DNA from: Stentor roeselii
Taxonomy: Eukaryota > Ciliophora > Heterotrichea > Heterotrichida > Stentoridae
Assembly: GCA_006503475.1 (NCBI GenBank)
Contig: RSEH01000170.1
Location: forward strand, 1 to 64,000
Length of the DNA: 64,000 bases
Direction of reading: 5' to 3'
Shown here: positions 9,935 to 20,658 of the stretch, one piece after another
How the letters are laid out: each line of letters opens with the position of its first letter
Numbering within the stretch: the first letter of the stretch is position 1
Translations under genes and position numbers: made by a program
The notes under the pieces: generated by a model
Database searches by the model: none
The model's input: the letters and a program-made list of their open reading frames with translations, nothing else
What the model was told of the DNA's origin: nothing

Positions 9935-11131
9935 TTAGTTATTAGAAAGGCCGTTGTCGAAGACCCACTGCAAAGCTGAGCCATTATGAAGCTGTCGCCA
10001 TAGCTTCGAAGGACTCTCTTCATCGTAAAACCTTGTCAGGTCCAGCTTCGGACAATGCAAAAACTTGGAAAACAAGCTGATGGGAAACTGAAGAACGTCT
10101 AAAGATGGCAACTGAAGACGAGAGCTTAAAAAGCTGGAAATCGTCAGACTACTCGATTCTTCTAAAGAGTTTCTTACATCCACGTTCAGTTGATGCAAAG
10201 TAGAGTTAAATCCGAGCATGCCGTAAGATGTCTGGCTAAAGAGAAACGAGAGAAAAACGTAAAAAAGTCCTGCGACGAGCCACTTCGAAGGTCCTTTGTG
10301 AACTTCGATGCTGAGAACTGACGTGTCCAAAACGTTGAAAATAAAGACGGCTCGCTCGTCTGAATGAAAAGAGCCGTCGAAAAAAGTGAGCATCCAGAAA
10401 GAGACGGTTTCAGGTCGACTCAGTCCTTCCACTGGAGATTGAGCTGCGTTGTTCTCGGCTGTTGTTCGGAAGGTCAAGTTCGCGAAATAGTCCCATTCTT
10501 TTAGACAGAATGAAAGAATGTCGTAAAGAGTCACTGGGGTCAGTTTCCAATGAAGAAGACGAAGGGTTCGAAGCATCATTTTACGGAATTGGGACAAGTT
10601 GAATTGACCGTCTGCGGTTTCTAGAAGACTTCGAGGCTTGAATTCTTGACTTTCCTAGTTGGAATTTACGATCTTTTGATTTGCTAAGTAGACTGCAACG
10701 ATTCCGTAGAGCTGGAAGTTCGTTCTTGTTATTTCCTGGTCTAGGGAGATTACTCGGTCTATTATGTTAATTGAGAGATGAAAACACTCTCTGCTTCTGC
10801 TGAAATGTGCACAAATCATTCGCATGTTGTCGAGAAGCATTGCCCGCATATATGGTCTGACTCCATTCAGAGGGTTCCTTAATTGGGAGTAAGATGGCTG
10901 ATAAATAGGGTCTTGAGACTGAATCAAGCCAGCGTAGTCAGGTGACAAGGAATTGTCAGCTGGACTAATTTGACTAACTTCATTGCAAATGTCCATATCT
11001 TGCTCAATCTCAAGAGTTTCTGTGCACATCAAGACTGCTGAAGGACTTTCAGCGTTCATTCGAGTCTCCTTAACGCAGAGCAAGTCAAAGACTTCATCTT
11101 CGCTTGCAAGTAGTAAATTCGGTACGTCCAT
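9935..11131 (-). CDS. Cyclin
   Basis: 393 residues in two exons, with a 15-nt intron at 10655-10669. The N-terminal ~90 residues are acidic and Ser/Pro-rich. The cyclin box starts at about residue 92 (VRPYMRAMLLDNMRMICAHF, the MRxxLxDW region with Trp replaced by Asn) and continues through IDRVISLDQEITRTNFQLYGIVAVYLANQKI. Splicing adds ESQEFKPRSLLE, restoring the Lys...Glu pair used for kinase contact. A second all-helical half follows (MLRTLRLLHWKLTPVTLYD) with some hydrophobic segments. The kinase partner is unknown, and the subclass (A/B/D-like) cannot be decided by eye. Confidence 0.75.
10655..10669 (-). other. 15-nt intron
   Basis: GTAAATTCCAACTAG on the minus strand, phase 0. Removal joins ...YLANQKI to ESQEFKPRSLL within the cyclin box. 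Confidence 0.9.
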
Positions 11132-11264
11132 TATAATTAATAGAGATGAAACTTAAGATAATTAAAATATTTATCGGCTTCAAACAATTTACGCAGGTCT
11201 TTATATTTTTTGAAGGCCATTAATTACATGAAATAGTAAAGTTCATAAAAAGTGTTTATTTCGC

Positions 11265-14200
11265 ATGCAGTTCGTCCTAAATGACTTGATTTGGATTTAT
11301 CCGCATGAAGAACTATCGTGGGCTGTTGGGCAAATCGTTGAAATTGAAGAGGATGCTTATATTGTTAAAGCTCTTGATGAGGCTGGTGACTCTTTATATC
11401 GTGTAGAAAAAGAAAATGCTCTTCCCGTTCACCCCTCTTGTCTCGAAGGAGTCTACAATCTCCTCGACCTAGGAGAGTTCAACGAAGGAACTCTTCTCTC
11501 AAACATCCGAGTACGTTACAGCAAGTCAGACATCTACACAAGTATCGGTGATCCAATCCTAATCTCAGTGAACCCTTACAAGCCTCTTGAAATCTATTCA
11601 GAAAAATTCAAATCTCAATTCAAAACAAGCCAATCCACATCTCCTCACCTGTTCAAAGTAGCCCAAAACACCTTAAAACGTTTAAGCGAAAGTAACCAAA
11701 GCATAATCATCTCAGGTGAAAGTGGTTCAGGAAAAACAGAAGCAGGAAAAATTTTAATCGACTTCCTTGCAGGCCAAGGCTCACAGCACATCCGATTAAA
11801 AATCATTGACTCGAACCCATTATTAGAAGCCTTCGGAAATGCAAAGACTTTAAAAAACAACAACAGTTCAAGATTTGGTAAGTTCATCGAACTTTACTTC
11901 GACATGAGTCACTCCTTGCAATACGGAAAGATCCAGGTGTACCTTCTAGAAAAATCAAGAATTGTGTATCAAGCTGAATCCGAGCGAAATTATCATTTTT
12001 TTTACCAGCTCTGTGCAGGGGCTTCTACTCAAGACCGGAAAAAATTTAAAATCCTTTCAGCGGACGAGTATCTTTACCTCATTCAAGGAGAGTGTCTTGA
12101 AATTGAAGGTGTTGATGACAGAGAAAACTACAGGCAAACTATTAATTGCATGAAAAATCTTGGATTTTCTGATGAAGATATCGACTGGGTTAAAAGAATC
12201 ACTACTGGAGTTCTTTACCTTGGAAACCTCGTCTTTGCTGGTGAAGACAAAGCCGTTGTTGAAAATGAAGAAGACTTAAAAACTGCCTGTCAACTCTTAG
12301 CTGTTGACTTCGAAGGAATGGCGAAAGTCTTGCTGACTAGAGTCATCATCGACCCTTCAAACAAAGAAGAAATTGTAATGCCTCAGAAACCTGAACAAAG
12401 CATTTACATACGAGATGCAACTGCCAAGTCTATTTACAGCGACTTGTTCAACTGGATTGTACAGAAGATCAACCAAAATATTTACAAAGAAAGTCGAAAA
12501 AAATGTAAAATGATCGGAATTCTTGATATCTACGGCTTTGAAGTCTTCGACGACAACAGCTTTGAACAGTTCTGCATCAACTTCGCGAATGAAAAACTTC
12601 AGCAGCACTTTAACCATCACATGTTTAAACTTGAACAAAGTGAGTACTCAAAGGAAGGGATTGACTGGAAGCACATTCATTATGAAGACAATCAGGAATG
12701 TCTTGATTTGATTGAAAAACAATTCGGGTTAATCGATTTACTTGATGAGCAGTCAAAGCTACCTAAAGGTTCCGATAAAATTTTTTTATCATCGATTTAT
12801 TCAAAGGTCTCAAGTCAGAAGCTTTCAAATCCAGGAGTCTTCAAAAACGAGTTTTTCGGAATCGAACATTACGCCGGGACTGTTTTTTACAACGTTCTCG
12901 GATTTTTAGATAAAAATCGCGACTTTCTCAACCCGAGTCTTCAAAGTCTTCTAGAGACTTCACAGATTTCTTTTATCATCACGAAAAAATCAGCGACTTC
13001 TGCGATTTCAGCTGTTTCTGTCGCTTCTCAGTTCAAAAATCAGCTGAACCAACTGATTAAAACACTTTCAGCGTCGAACCCGTCATTTATCCGCTGTATC
13101 AAGCCGAATACGAGTAAAAGTCCAATGGAATTCAACTCTTTAGACGTGCAGAACCAGCTTAGATGCGCTGGTTTACTTGAATGTATCAGAATTCGAAAGG
13201 CTGGGTACTCTGTTAGAAGAAATTTCAAAGAATTCCTGGGAAAATATGGAATTTTATACTCAGAGCCTTGTGAAATCAGAGAAAAATGCAGAAATATCTT
13301 GAAAAAAGTTGCGAAAGGAACTGGAAAAAAAGAGTTTGAAAATGATCGACTTATTTTTCAGGTTGGAAAAAATACGGTTTTTATGAAGGACTCGTTTCGT
13401 AGTTGTTTAGATGAGGAATACGCGAAAGTTGTTTATCAACAGGCTGTCAAGGTTCAGATGTTTATTAAAGGAAGCGCTTGTCGCAGGAGGTTTCTGAAAA
13501 TAAGAAAAGCTGTTGATTTGATTAAAAAAGAATGGAAAAAAAATCAAAATTGTAGGAAAAAAATCGATAGTTCTTTGGTTTTTAGAAGTATTTTCTGTAA
13601 GTTGCTGGTGGAATTGAAGAAAAGTTTAAGAAAAGGAATTGTGAGGAAAGAATCAGCAGGTTTCGAACCCTCAATTCAAGAAAAAGATTTAAAAAGACAT
13701 CAAAAGTCCCAGCCTGTTAATTCCGACTTTTCCACAAAGGAAAACACTTCCAAAAAAGAAGAAAACCTCGAAAAAAACATAAAAACCAAAGAAAATTTTC
13801 AGTCATCAGAAAGAAAAAAGTACATCAAAGACCTGACTGAAACCAGCAGTTCAATCGTCAGCTCCCTTCACGACGAAATCCGAAAACTTGATTCAAACCT
13901 GCAAAAAGAACGAGAAAAAACCAGAAGACTCGAAGACCAGTCATGTTTATACAAAGAAAACTACGAAAAAAGCTTAAAAGCCATTCAACAACTAAAACTT
14001 CAGCAAGACGACATCCCAATTCAATTACTTCCTAAAGAATCATCAAATGCAGAAGAAACCAAATCACTTAAACGAGAACTCAAGTCAAAAAACAATGAAA
14101 TCGAAATTTTAAACCTAAAACTTCAAACCTTAACTCAACAACTCGAAGAAAATGAAGAAACTCTTACCCAGTACCGAGAAAAAGAAGCAAAATGGAGGAA

Positions 14201-15017
14201 AAATCTGGAAAACGAGGTGATTAAAAACACTGAACTACTGGAAAAACTTCAAATTTTAAAAAATTCTCCAGAAATTCAACCAGCTCCTGAAAAACCTGAA
14301 AATCTTTCACTTAAGATAAAAATAAACGAACTTCAAACTGAGGTCGAAACATTGAAAACCTTTGAATCCAGCTTTAAAAAGGAAAAAAAGAAGATGAAAG
14401 ACGAGCTCGAGTTAAAAAACCAGAAAATTATTCTCCTTGAGTATCAAGTTCAGAACAAAAATGTTGACTCAGAGTCTAATTTAATTGAATTAATTGAAAA
14501 AAAAGATGAAGAAATTCTTGAATACTTGAGTCAAATCGAAAGCCTGAAAATTGAAGTCGGAATTTCGAGGTCTATGGAAAAAACTTATAAAAAAGATATT
14601 GAAAACTTGAAGAAAAATAACATGGAAAAACAACAGACTTTGAATGAATGTTTTAATGAAATTAATGAATTAAAAAATCAACTTCAAAGGAATAACAGGT
14701 CGTTTCTTGAGGCTGAGTCTTTAGGGAAAGTTGAGAATTGTAAAATTATTGAACAACTTAAGGAAAAAGTTAATGAATTGAATGAAGAGATTGAAGATCG
14801 GAATAGTGAATTGGAAGCTTCGAAAAATGTTTACTCGACTTTGATGAGCATTTTAAAATTAAAGAACTCGGAAATTGAAGTTTATAAACAACCTGATAAG
14901 TCTTCACAAGAGTTAACTAAGAATCTAAACGCGATTCGACAAAGAGAAAAGGAGTTGTTTTTTGAGTAAGGTTTATGTAGACTAAAAAAACAAAGTGATG
15001 ATTTGAATTCGAGATAG
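11265..15017 (+). CDS. Unconventional myosin heavy chain
   Basis: 1,245 residues. The motor head (about 60-720) has the P-loop GESGSGKT at 151-158, switch I NNSSRFGK at about 199, switch II LDIYGFEVF near 420, and the actin-site/relay region FIRCIKPN followed by QLRCAGLLECIRIRKAGY. A degenerate IQ motif (VKVQMFIKGSACRRRFLKIR) marks the neck, followed by a basic stretch and ~400 residues of coiled coil, so a dimer is likely. There is no MyTH4, FERM or SH3 domain. A 15-nt intron at 14966-14980 near the end adds LKKQSDDLNSR before the TAG at 15015-15017. Class is not assignable by eye; ciliate myosins often fall outside animal classes. Confidence 0.92.
14966..14980 (+). other. 15-nt intron
   Basis: GTAAGGTTTATGTAG, phase 2. 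Removal replaces a TAA stop at 14967 and extends the myosin tail by 11 residues. It is less certain than the others because the gained tail is short, but it fits the consensus fully. Confidence 0.75.
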
Positions 15018-15283
15018 TTTTATAGGGGGTTATTCAAGATTTTTAATATTATTAAAAAATCTATCAATAAAAAATAAAAATCTAGAATAAGACTAAAACA
15101 AAATAAAATAAACTAGTTCATGAATAAGACTAAATTTCAAAATTTAAGCCATTTTTCTAATTCACACTTTCGTGAATTAATTAATCTTACTAAAAAAACT
15201 TCATCTTAATGTAGATATTTCATAATAAATATCCTTGAACTATTAAACATAAAATAAAAACATTCTTAAAATTTTCTACCCTA

Positions 15284-16117
15284 TTATACAGCTTTTCTCA
15301 TTAATCGACTCATCAACTTGGACCCCTTACTAACTTCTGAATTTTCTAAAGTTTCAGTTTTCGTTTGCAAAAACTGTTTAGAAATAACGGAAGAAATCGA
15401 CGAATTAACACTATGAGCAGGTCTAGCAAGTACCTTAATTTTATCTTGTGGAAAGAGTCCCTTAAGTCCCTGCCACTTGCACTCAACCAATTGAAACTCA
15501 TGAAAAAACTGCAAAACAGTGACAAGGTCTCCTGGATGCAAAGCGAATCCATCCCCACCCTGTGAATAAGTCGTAGAAATGACTTCTCCATAAAGTGAAG
15601 GCGCAGCCTTCACACTTCCCTGCACTTCTTCCCTTTCCTCAACAGGAACAGCGAATCTAGCTGGTTTAATTTCAACATTTCCAAGTCTTTGCAGTACTTT
15701 CGGCTTGTTTTTCGACATATTTTTCTTGATCTGCCCAGTTTCTTCATACTCCACTTCAATATCTTCAAGTTCAACAGGAGGTTTTCTAACACCTTGACAA
15801 GGAGCAAATGAAAAATTCAAGTCATTTTTGCAGGTTTTCGATGATTTCAAGAGTTTTCCATGCTTTTGAATGTGAAGGTCGACTTCAGGAAGGACGAAGA
15901 CAGAGTTTTTTTCGTCGTGCTCTGATTCTTTGATTGACTCGTCGTTTGATTGCTCTTTGCTTGCTTCTTGGATGTGGTTTGAAAGGAAGTTGTCAGGGAC
16001 TCGGCCGACGTAAACTTCGGAGTTTTGGTAGTTCTTGGAAAGGGCGATCATGTGGTCGTATAAAGACGCTTGGAAGATGCTTAGAAGCGTTGAGATCTTT
16101 TGGACTCGGGTTTCCAT
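15284..16117 (-). CDS. SH3-domain protein
   Basis: 277 residues. An SH3 domain spans about 175-232: YGEVISTTYSQGGDGFALHPGDLV (the ALxDY region diverged to STTYS), then WQGLKGLFPQDKIKVL with the Gly-Leu-Phe-Pro signature. The first ~50 residues are helical, and the middle is acidic and disordered. It is probably a cytoplasmic adaptor binding proline-rich ligands. It is the last of three minus-strand genes (hypothetical, RING-CH, SH3) spaced 9 and 33 nt apart. Its stop lies about 270 bp from the myosin stop, convergently. Confidence 0.75.
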   Translation of the reverse strand: METRVQKISTLLSIFQASLYDHMIALSKNYQNSEVYVGRVPDNFLSNHIQEASKEQSNDESIKESEHDEKNSVFVLPEVDLHIQKHGKLLKSSKTCKNDLNFSFAPCQGVRKPPVELEDIEVEYEETGQIKKNMSKNKPKVLQRLGNVEIKPARFAVPVEEREEVQGSVKAAPSLYGEVISTTYSQGGDGFALHPGDLVTVLQFFHEFQLVECKWQGLKGLFPQDKIKVLARPAHSVNSSISSVISKQFLQTKTETLENSEVSKGSKLMSRLMRKAV

Positions 16118-16150
16118 TATATGAGAGACTCTTACAAACTAAATAATTAG

Positions 16151-16996
16151 TTATTGGGGCGTCTTGGGTGAAGGGATCACTCTTGAACTTTTTTTATCGG
16201 TTTTTAAGGTTTTAGACTCGTTTATATCGAAACTGGAGTTTATGGATATTTGTGAAGATTTTTTCTTCGGGGTATGGTTTTGGAAACCGATCAACTCTCC
16301 TTCTTGGAATATTGGCTCAAGACGATTTGGGGAAAGTTTTGGTAAGATTAGGGTTTTACCTTTCAGTCTGGAAAATTTGGGAAAAATCATTAATTGGAGA
16401 TCTTCTTGATTTTGAGTTATGTTGGGGAGTTCTGGATCACTTATTTCATCTATAGTCTTATCATTCGAAGCCTGCTCAATACTCCAGCTAATAATTTCAT
16501 ATACACAAAAGCTTTTTCTGATAGTCCTTGCAAAAATCGTGACAATGATAACAATGATAACTGCACATATAAAAAGCAAAAAAGTTAAATAAGCGATTTC
16601 TCCAGCATCTTCAGACACTTCAGCAATCTTGTTAACAAGCAAGATAAAAATAACAATAAAAATACCAGACATCAAGATAATCAACACAGGAAAAATAATA
16701 AAAGGCACAAAAGCATTCAATTTGTGACTATACCGACATCTAACATCAAGCAAAAACTTCATTATAAACCCTTCCTTACAATTCTCACACTCACTTTCCA
16801 CCAAGTCCTTATTTCTGCTTAAAACCCAGACCTTGATGCATTCCTCATGAGCGTACTTCAAGTTGCCTAAGCACTTACAAGGTGAAATAAGTTTAAATTC
16901 ATCAGACTCACAATCAAGACAGACCCAGCATGTCCTTTCTCCAAATCCATCAGGTTGAAAATGTGTCAGTCCTTTCTCAAGAAGAGATGGCTCCAT
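16151..16996 (-). CDS. MARCH-like RING-CH membrane E3 ubiquitin ligase
   Basis: 281 residues. The RING-CH (C4HC3) zinc ligands are visible as C23, C26, C40, C42, H50, C53, C70 and C73 (CWVC, PCKC, AHEECIKVW, CENC). Two long hydrophobic helices follow (about 95-122 and 134-160), then a ~120-residue cytosolic tail. This is the MARCH/Doa10-type layout: an E3 ligase anchored in endosomal or ER membranes that ubiquitinates membrane proteins. The Trp after the sixth ligand is present, as expected for RINGv. Confidence 0.85.
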   Translation of the reverse strand: MEPSLLEKGLTHFQPDGFGERTCWVCLDCESDEFKLISPCKCLGNLKYAHEECIKVWVLSRNKDLVESECENCKEGFIMKFLLDVRCRYSHKLNAFVPFIIFPVLIILMSGIFIVIFILLVNKIAEVSEDAGEIAYLTFLLFICAVIIVIIVTIFARTIRKSFCVYEIISWSIEQASNDKTIDEISDPELPNITQNQEDLQLMIFPKFSRLKGKTLILPKLSPNRLEPIFQEGELIGFQNHTPKKKSSQISINSSFDINESKTLKTDKKSSRVIPSPKTPQ

Positions 16997-17005
16997 ATGT
17001 AATTA

Positions 17006-17371
17006 TTAAAGAATCTTAGAGTTACAAGGAAAAAGCAGAGACTCAAGCGAGTTAACTCTTTCCAATTCAGACTTCGCACCTCTCAACCACTTGTTATTAT
17101 AAGCGTTCGGGTCACGACTCACTGACTCCCTCTCTGGGGTCTTGCATCTAACACCCTCATTTCCTTCTAATTTAGAAAAACCTCTTTTTTTACCTTTCCA
17201 GCGACTTTGAATGAAAACATCGCCTGTCCAGCTAATCACGAATTGTCTATCGCCATTTTCAAGCACTAAACAAGAGTCATCTTGAAAAATCGGATTCAAG
17301 TCACCATCTGCCGCAGTTCGAAGAGCTTTAGAGGCATTCACTAGGATTTGGAAGATTTCTGTGGAATCCAT
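17006..17371 (-). CDS. Hypothetical 121-residue protein
   Basis: No family recognised. The first half, with DDSCLVLENGDRQFVISWTGDV, looks like a small beta-rich fold; the second half is basic and polar. Its ATG is only 6 bp from the divergent kinesin ATG (CAT TTAATA ATG), and its stop is 9 nt from the RING-CH start. The clean fit between two real genes supports it being expressed. Confidence 0.6.
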   Translation of the reverse strand: MDSTEIFQILVNASKALRTAADGDLNPIFQDDSCLVLENGDRQFVISWTGDVFIQSRWKGKKRGFSKLEGNEGVRCKTPERESVSRDPNAYNNKWLRGAKSELERVNSLESLLFPCNSKIL

Positions 17372-17377
17372 TTAATA

Positions 17378-19132
17378 ATGAATTCTTCTTTCAATAATGG
17401 ATCGATTTCTGAAAACTTCAAAGTCGCAGTGCGCGTTCGTCCTCCTGTTGAACGTGAGATTGACTCAGACTGCGGGTTCTTTTCAGTTGTGAGAGTTCAG
17501 GACATGCAGTCAATCACGATTTTAGAGTATATGGGCGTCGCTGACAATGACTATGAACGAGAAGAAAGTCTGAAAGAAAACCCGTCACTGGCCAACTACC
17601 ATTCTTTCACCTTTGACCATGTATATGACCAGGACTCTTCTCAGGACCTGGTCTATGAAAACAGCGGCAGGTCAGCAGTGCTAAGCGTTTTAGAAGGTTA
17701 CAATGCAACTCTCCTCGCATATGGCCAGACAGGCACAGGCAAAACATTTACAATGGAAGGATTCCGCTTCGACTTGTCAGACCCGTTGCGAGGAATGATT
17801 CCTCGAGCAGTAGAAGAGATTTTTCTTCACATCGAATCCGCAGACTCTTCAAATTCGAAGTTTTTAGTAAGGGTGTCATATGTGCAGATCTACAATGAAG
17901 TCATTTCAGACCTTCTTAAATCCGACAGGGTGTCACTTCAAATCAGAGAAGAAAAGAAAAAAGGCGTCTTCGTGGAAGGTCTTTCAGAGTGGGCTGTAAG
18001 AAGTCCTGAAGAAATCTTCGTTTTAATGGAAAGAGGACACAACTTAAGAGCCACTGCAAGTACTAAAATGAATGACTTAAGCTCTCGTAGTCATGCAGTT
18101 TTCATCGTCGTCGTCGAGATGATGAACTGTCAGGAAAACAACAATGAAGTCCGTGTCGGAAAACTCAACATCGTCGACCTCGCCGGGTCTGAAAGGGTCA
18201 GAGTCACCGGCGCCACCGGCAAACGACTTGAAGAGTCAAAAAAAATCAACCAGTCTTTAAGCGCTTTGGGAAATGTCATCTCTGCCCTCACTGACAGTAA
18301 GACCCGCAGTCACATTCCTTACCGAGACTCGAAACTCACTCGACTTTTAGAAGATTCATTAGGAGGAAACTGTAAAACGACAATGGTTGCAACAATTTCT
18401 CCAGCTTTTGACGCGTTTTCTGAATCGCTTTCGACATTGAAATTCGCCAACCGCGCTAAAAATATTAAAAATGTGGCTCGGATTAATGAAGATGTTGATC
18501 ATAAGACTTTGCTGAGGAAGTATGAAGTTGAATTGAAAAGATTGAGGACTGCTTTGGAGGACGGCTCGTATCCGGCTGGAGATATGAGTCGTGTTTATGA
18601 ACTTGAAGAAGAACGCAGAAAGGCTGAAGCGGATAAAGAAGCCGCTATTGAAGCACTTGAAATGCGCTCTAGAGAGTATTTAAGTGAAAAGGAGGAAAAA
18701 AGAAGACTGGAGGAAAGGATTAGACTTATGAATTCTCAGATGATTGTTGGAGGGAAGAAGGTGGAGGAAACTCCACAGTTTTTAATGGCTCTTGAGGAAA
18801 AACAGTCGGCGCTGAAACAGGAATATGAAATTAAACTTAAGGAACTTGAGAGGGAGAGGCAGCAGATTGAAGATGATAAGGTGCAGATTGATAGGTATAA
18901 ACAACTCTTGCTTAGGCAGAGGGATATTATGATTGCTCTCACTGTTAGACTTAATGAAAGAGATGAAACTATTCTTTTATTGCAGGACGAACTAGAAACC
19001 GTCGAAAAGAAAAACAAACAAACCGAAGAAAACCTAAAAAAACAAATCCTCAGAAACGAGCAGCTAGAAAAACTTCTTCAACTAAGCGGGGTAACAATTC
19101 CAAAAAAAGAAAGAGAAGTGTTGGTTAGCTAA
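17378..19132 (+). CDS. Kinesin with N-terminal motor
   Basis: 584 residues. The motor is N-terminal (about 13-375): VAVRVRPP, P-loop GQTGTGKT at 116-123, switch I NDLSSRSHA, switch II DLAGSER, and KINQSLSALGNVISAL with HIPYRDSKLTRLLEDSLGGN. A ~200-residue coiled coil follows (390-580), so it likely dimerises and moves toward microtubule plus ends. Subfamily is uncertain; the long insertion after strand 1 and MEGFRFDLSDPLRGMIPRA resemble divergent protist or ARK-type kinesins. I chose the ATG at 17378 (context TTAATAATG); an in-frame TTG lies upstream but is unlikely. The stop is 5 bp from the convergent gene stop. Confidence 0.93.
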   Translation: MNSSFNNGSISENFKVAVRVRPPVEREIDSDCGFFSVVRVQDMQSITILEYMGVADNDYEREESLKENPSLANYHSFTFDHVYDQDSSQDLVYENSGRSAVLSVLEGYNATLLAYGQTGTGKTFTMEGFRFDLSDPLRGMIPRAVEEIFLHIESADSSNSKFLVRVSYVQIYNEVISDLLKSDRVSLQIREEKKKGVFVEGLSEWAVRSPEEIFVLMERGHNLRATASTKMNDLSSRSHAVFIVVVEMMNCQENNNEVRVGKLNIVDLAGSERVRVTGATGKRLEESKKINQSLSALGNVISALTDSKTRSHIPYRDSKLTRLLEDSLGGNCKTTMVATISPAFDAFSESLSTLKFANRAKNIKNVARINEDVDHKTLLRKYEVELKRLRTALEDGSYPAGDMSRVYELEEERRKAEADKEAAIEALEMRSREYLSEKEEKRRLEERIRLMNSQMIVGGKKVEETPQFLMALEEKQSALKQEYEIKLKELERERQQIEDDKVQIDRYKQLLLRQRDIMIALTVRLNERDETILLLQDELETVEKKNKQTEENLKKQILRNEQLEKLLQLSGVTIPKKEREVLVS

Positions 19133-19137
19133 AACTG

Positions 19138-19851
19138 TTAATCATTCTTTTGTGAATAAAAACTAGGCGAAACATCGAAAGAATTCAAAAAACTTCTAGA
19201 TTTTTCCAAAGAACAATCAATTTTCTTGAATATTTTCCCAACTTGTTTCTTTTGACTGCAGACCTGCTTTGCCAAGTCGTTACTTTCATTTAACAATTGA
19301 GAAAAATCAGCTTCAATAAAGTCCGAAAGATGAGGCTTGCCAGATGAAGCAAGGTTGACAAGCTTTTCATTTAATTTCAAAGAGCGCAACAAAGCTTCTC
19401 CCAAGTTGTTAGACCTCAGAAGATATGAAAACTCGTCTTGGCTTCCCAAAATCGACTCGATTTCTAGTTTTTTGTCTTGGGTCAGAGAGAAGAGAAAACG
19501 GGCAGAGCCGTTTAATCTGTCGTCGATCGCTTTACAGTTGTTTTCTTTGTATTTTGAACGCATTTCAGAAAGCTTTTGTTGCAGGGTTTTCCTGATTTTT
19601 CCTTACTTTTCATCTTCTAGATTGTTTATCAGGGTTTTATAGTAAAGAAGTTCTTGCGTTGAGGCATCAATTTTCTGAGTTCCAGCTTTGGCGAGAGTTT
19701 CTTTGATTCTTTTCAGATTTTCCTGGGTTTTTGTAGTGGTTTCGAAACGTTTTGCGAATTCAGTCCTCCGAGACTCAGTTCGGTCTTTTGGACTTTCACT
19801 TCCACTGTTCGACTTGGAGATATGAAGGTCGACTTTATGTGAAAAGCTCAT
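19138..19851 (-). CDS. Coiled-coil protein, 232 residues
   Basis: Two exons with a 15-nt intron at 19592-19606. The protein is predicted to be helical and highly charged (RRTEFAKRFETTTKTQENLKRIKETL, then NNLEDEKKTLQQKLSEMRSKY across the junction). There is no recognisable domain. It could be a cortical or axonemal structural protein, but that is only guesswork from composition. Confidence 0.7.
19592..19606 (-). other. 15-nt intron
   Basis: GTAAGGAAAAATCAG on the minus strand, phase 2. Removal joins ...NNLEDEK to KTLQQKLSEM in one continuous heptad pattern. Confidence 0.9.
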
Positions 19852-19980
19852 CTTTAAAATAATATACCTCTAAATAAACATCAACTTCTTTTCCAATTCT
19901 TTAAAACTTTCAAGAATTTCAATGAAAAATGACATTCATTTGAAATCTTAGTCCTCAATACTTCATTAATTTTAATAATA

Positions 19981-20577
19981 ATGGACGGATTGTTCGACTC
20001 GGAATTTTCCTTCGAATACGAGTCCATCCTTGGTGTGCAGCTTAAACTAAAACCGCAAGACGCAGGGCAAATCGACTCTCAAATGCACCTGACGCTCTGG
20101 CCAGCAGCGACTGAACTGTGCCAGGTAATCGCTCCTTATCTCTCTTCAGCTCGTTCAGTCCTTGAACTCGGAGCTGGGACTGGCCTGGTCGGAATTTTTA
20201 TCAGTAAAAGATTTGAAGGGCCTGTTTTGATTACTGATGGAAATAAGGAGTCAGTTGACTTGATAGAAGAAAATATTATTTTGAATGCCAGTCATGCGAA
20301 AGCGGATGTTTTGGAATGGGGAAGAGACAAGCATAAAGCTGAGTTGATTGTTTGTAGTGATGTCGTTTATTCGGTGAAAGCTATTTTTCCACTTTTGACA
20401 ACTGTTAGAGAATCTTTAGAAAATGGGGGAAAATGTGTGATTTCTAATCATTGTGTTAGGTTTTCGAACTATGAAAAGGACTTTGAAGAGACCTGTGAGC
20501 AGTTAGGATTTGCCTTGAAGCTCTTGACTAGTGTTTCTGATGCAAATGTGAAGACTTTTGAGTTATCTCTGATATAA
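19981..20577 (+). CDS. METTL21-like protein methyltransferase
   Basis: 198 residues, the usual size for the Methyltransf_16 family. The SAM-binding motif I LELGAGTGLVG is at 61-71, preceded by LTLWPAATELCQVI, which matches the family's WPA signature. Motif II/III is ITDGNKESVDLIEENI, and CSDVVYS fits the (D/E)xx(Y/F) motif near the active site. Members methylate lysines on chaperones and translation factors; the substrate here is unknown. The start follows TTTTAATAATAATG. Confidence 0.88.
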   Translation: MDGLFDSEFSFEYESILGVQLKLKPQDAGQIDSQMHLTLWPAATELCQVIAPYLSSARSVLELGAGTGLVGIFISKRFEGPVLITDGNKESVDLIEENIILNASHAKADVLEWGRDKHKAELIVCSDVVYSVKAIFPLLTTVRESLENGGKCVISNHCVRFSNYEKDFEETCEQLGFALKLLTSVSDANVKTFELSLI

Positions 20578-20658
20578 ATAATTAAATTATATCAAAAGTC
20601 ACTAATTTTTACAAGAAATTCTCATCTTAATTAGTTTTAAGTGATTATTGTACTTTAC

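Noticed and set aside
13655-13680. GGTTTCGAACCC as a tRNA T-arm
   Set aside because: It lies inside the myosin coding sequence, with no matching D arm or acceptor stem around it.
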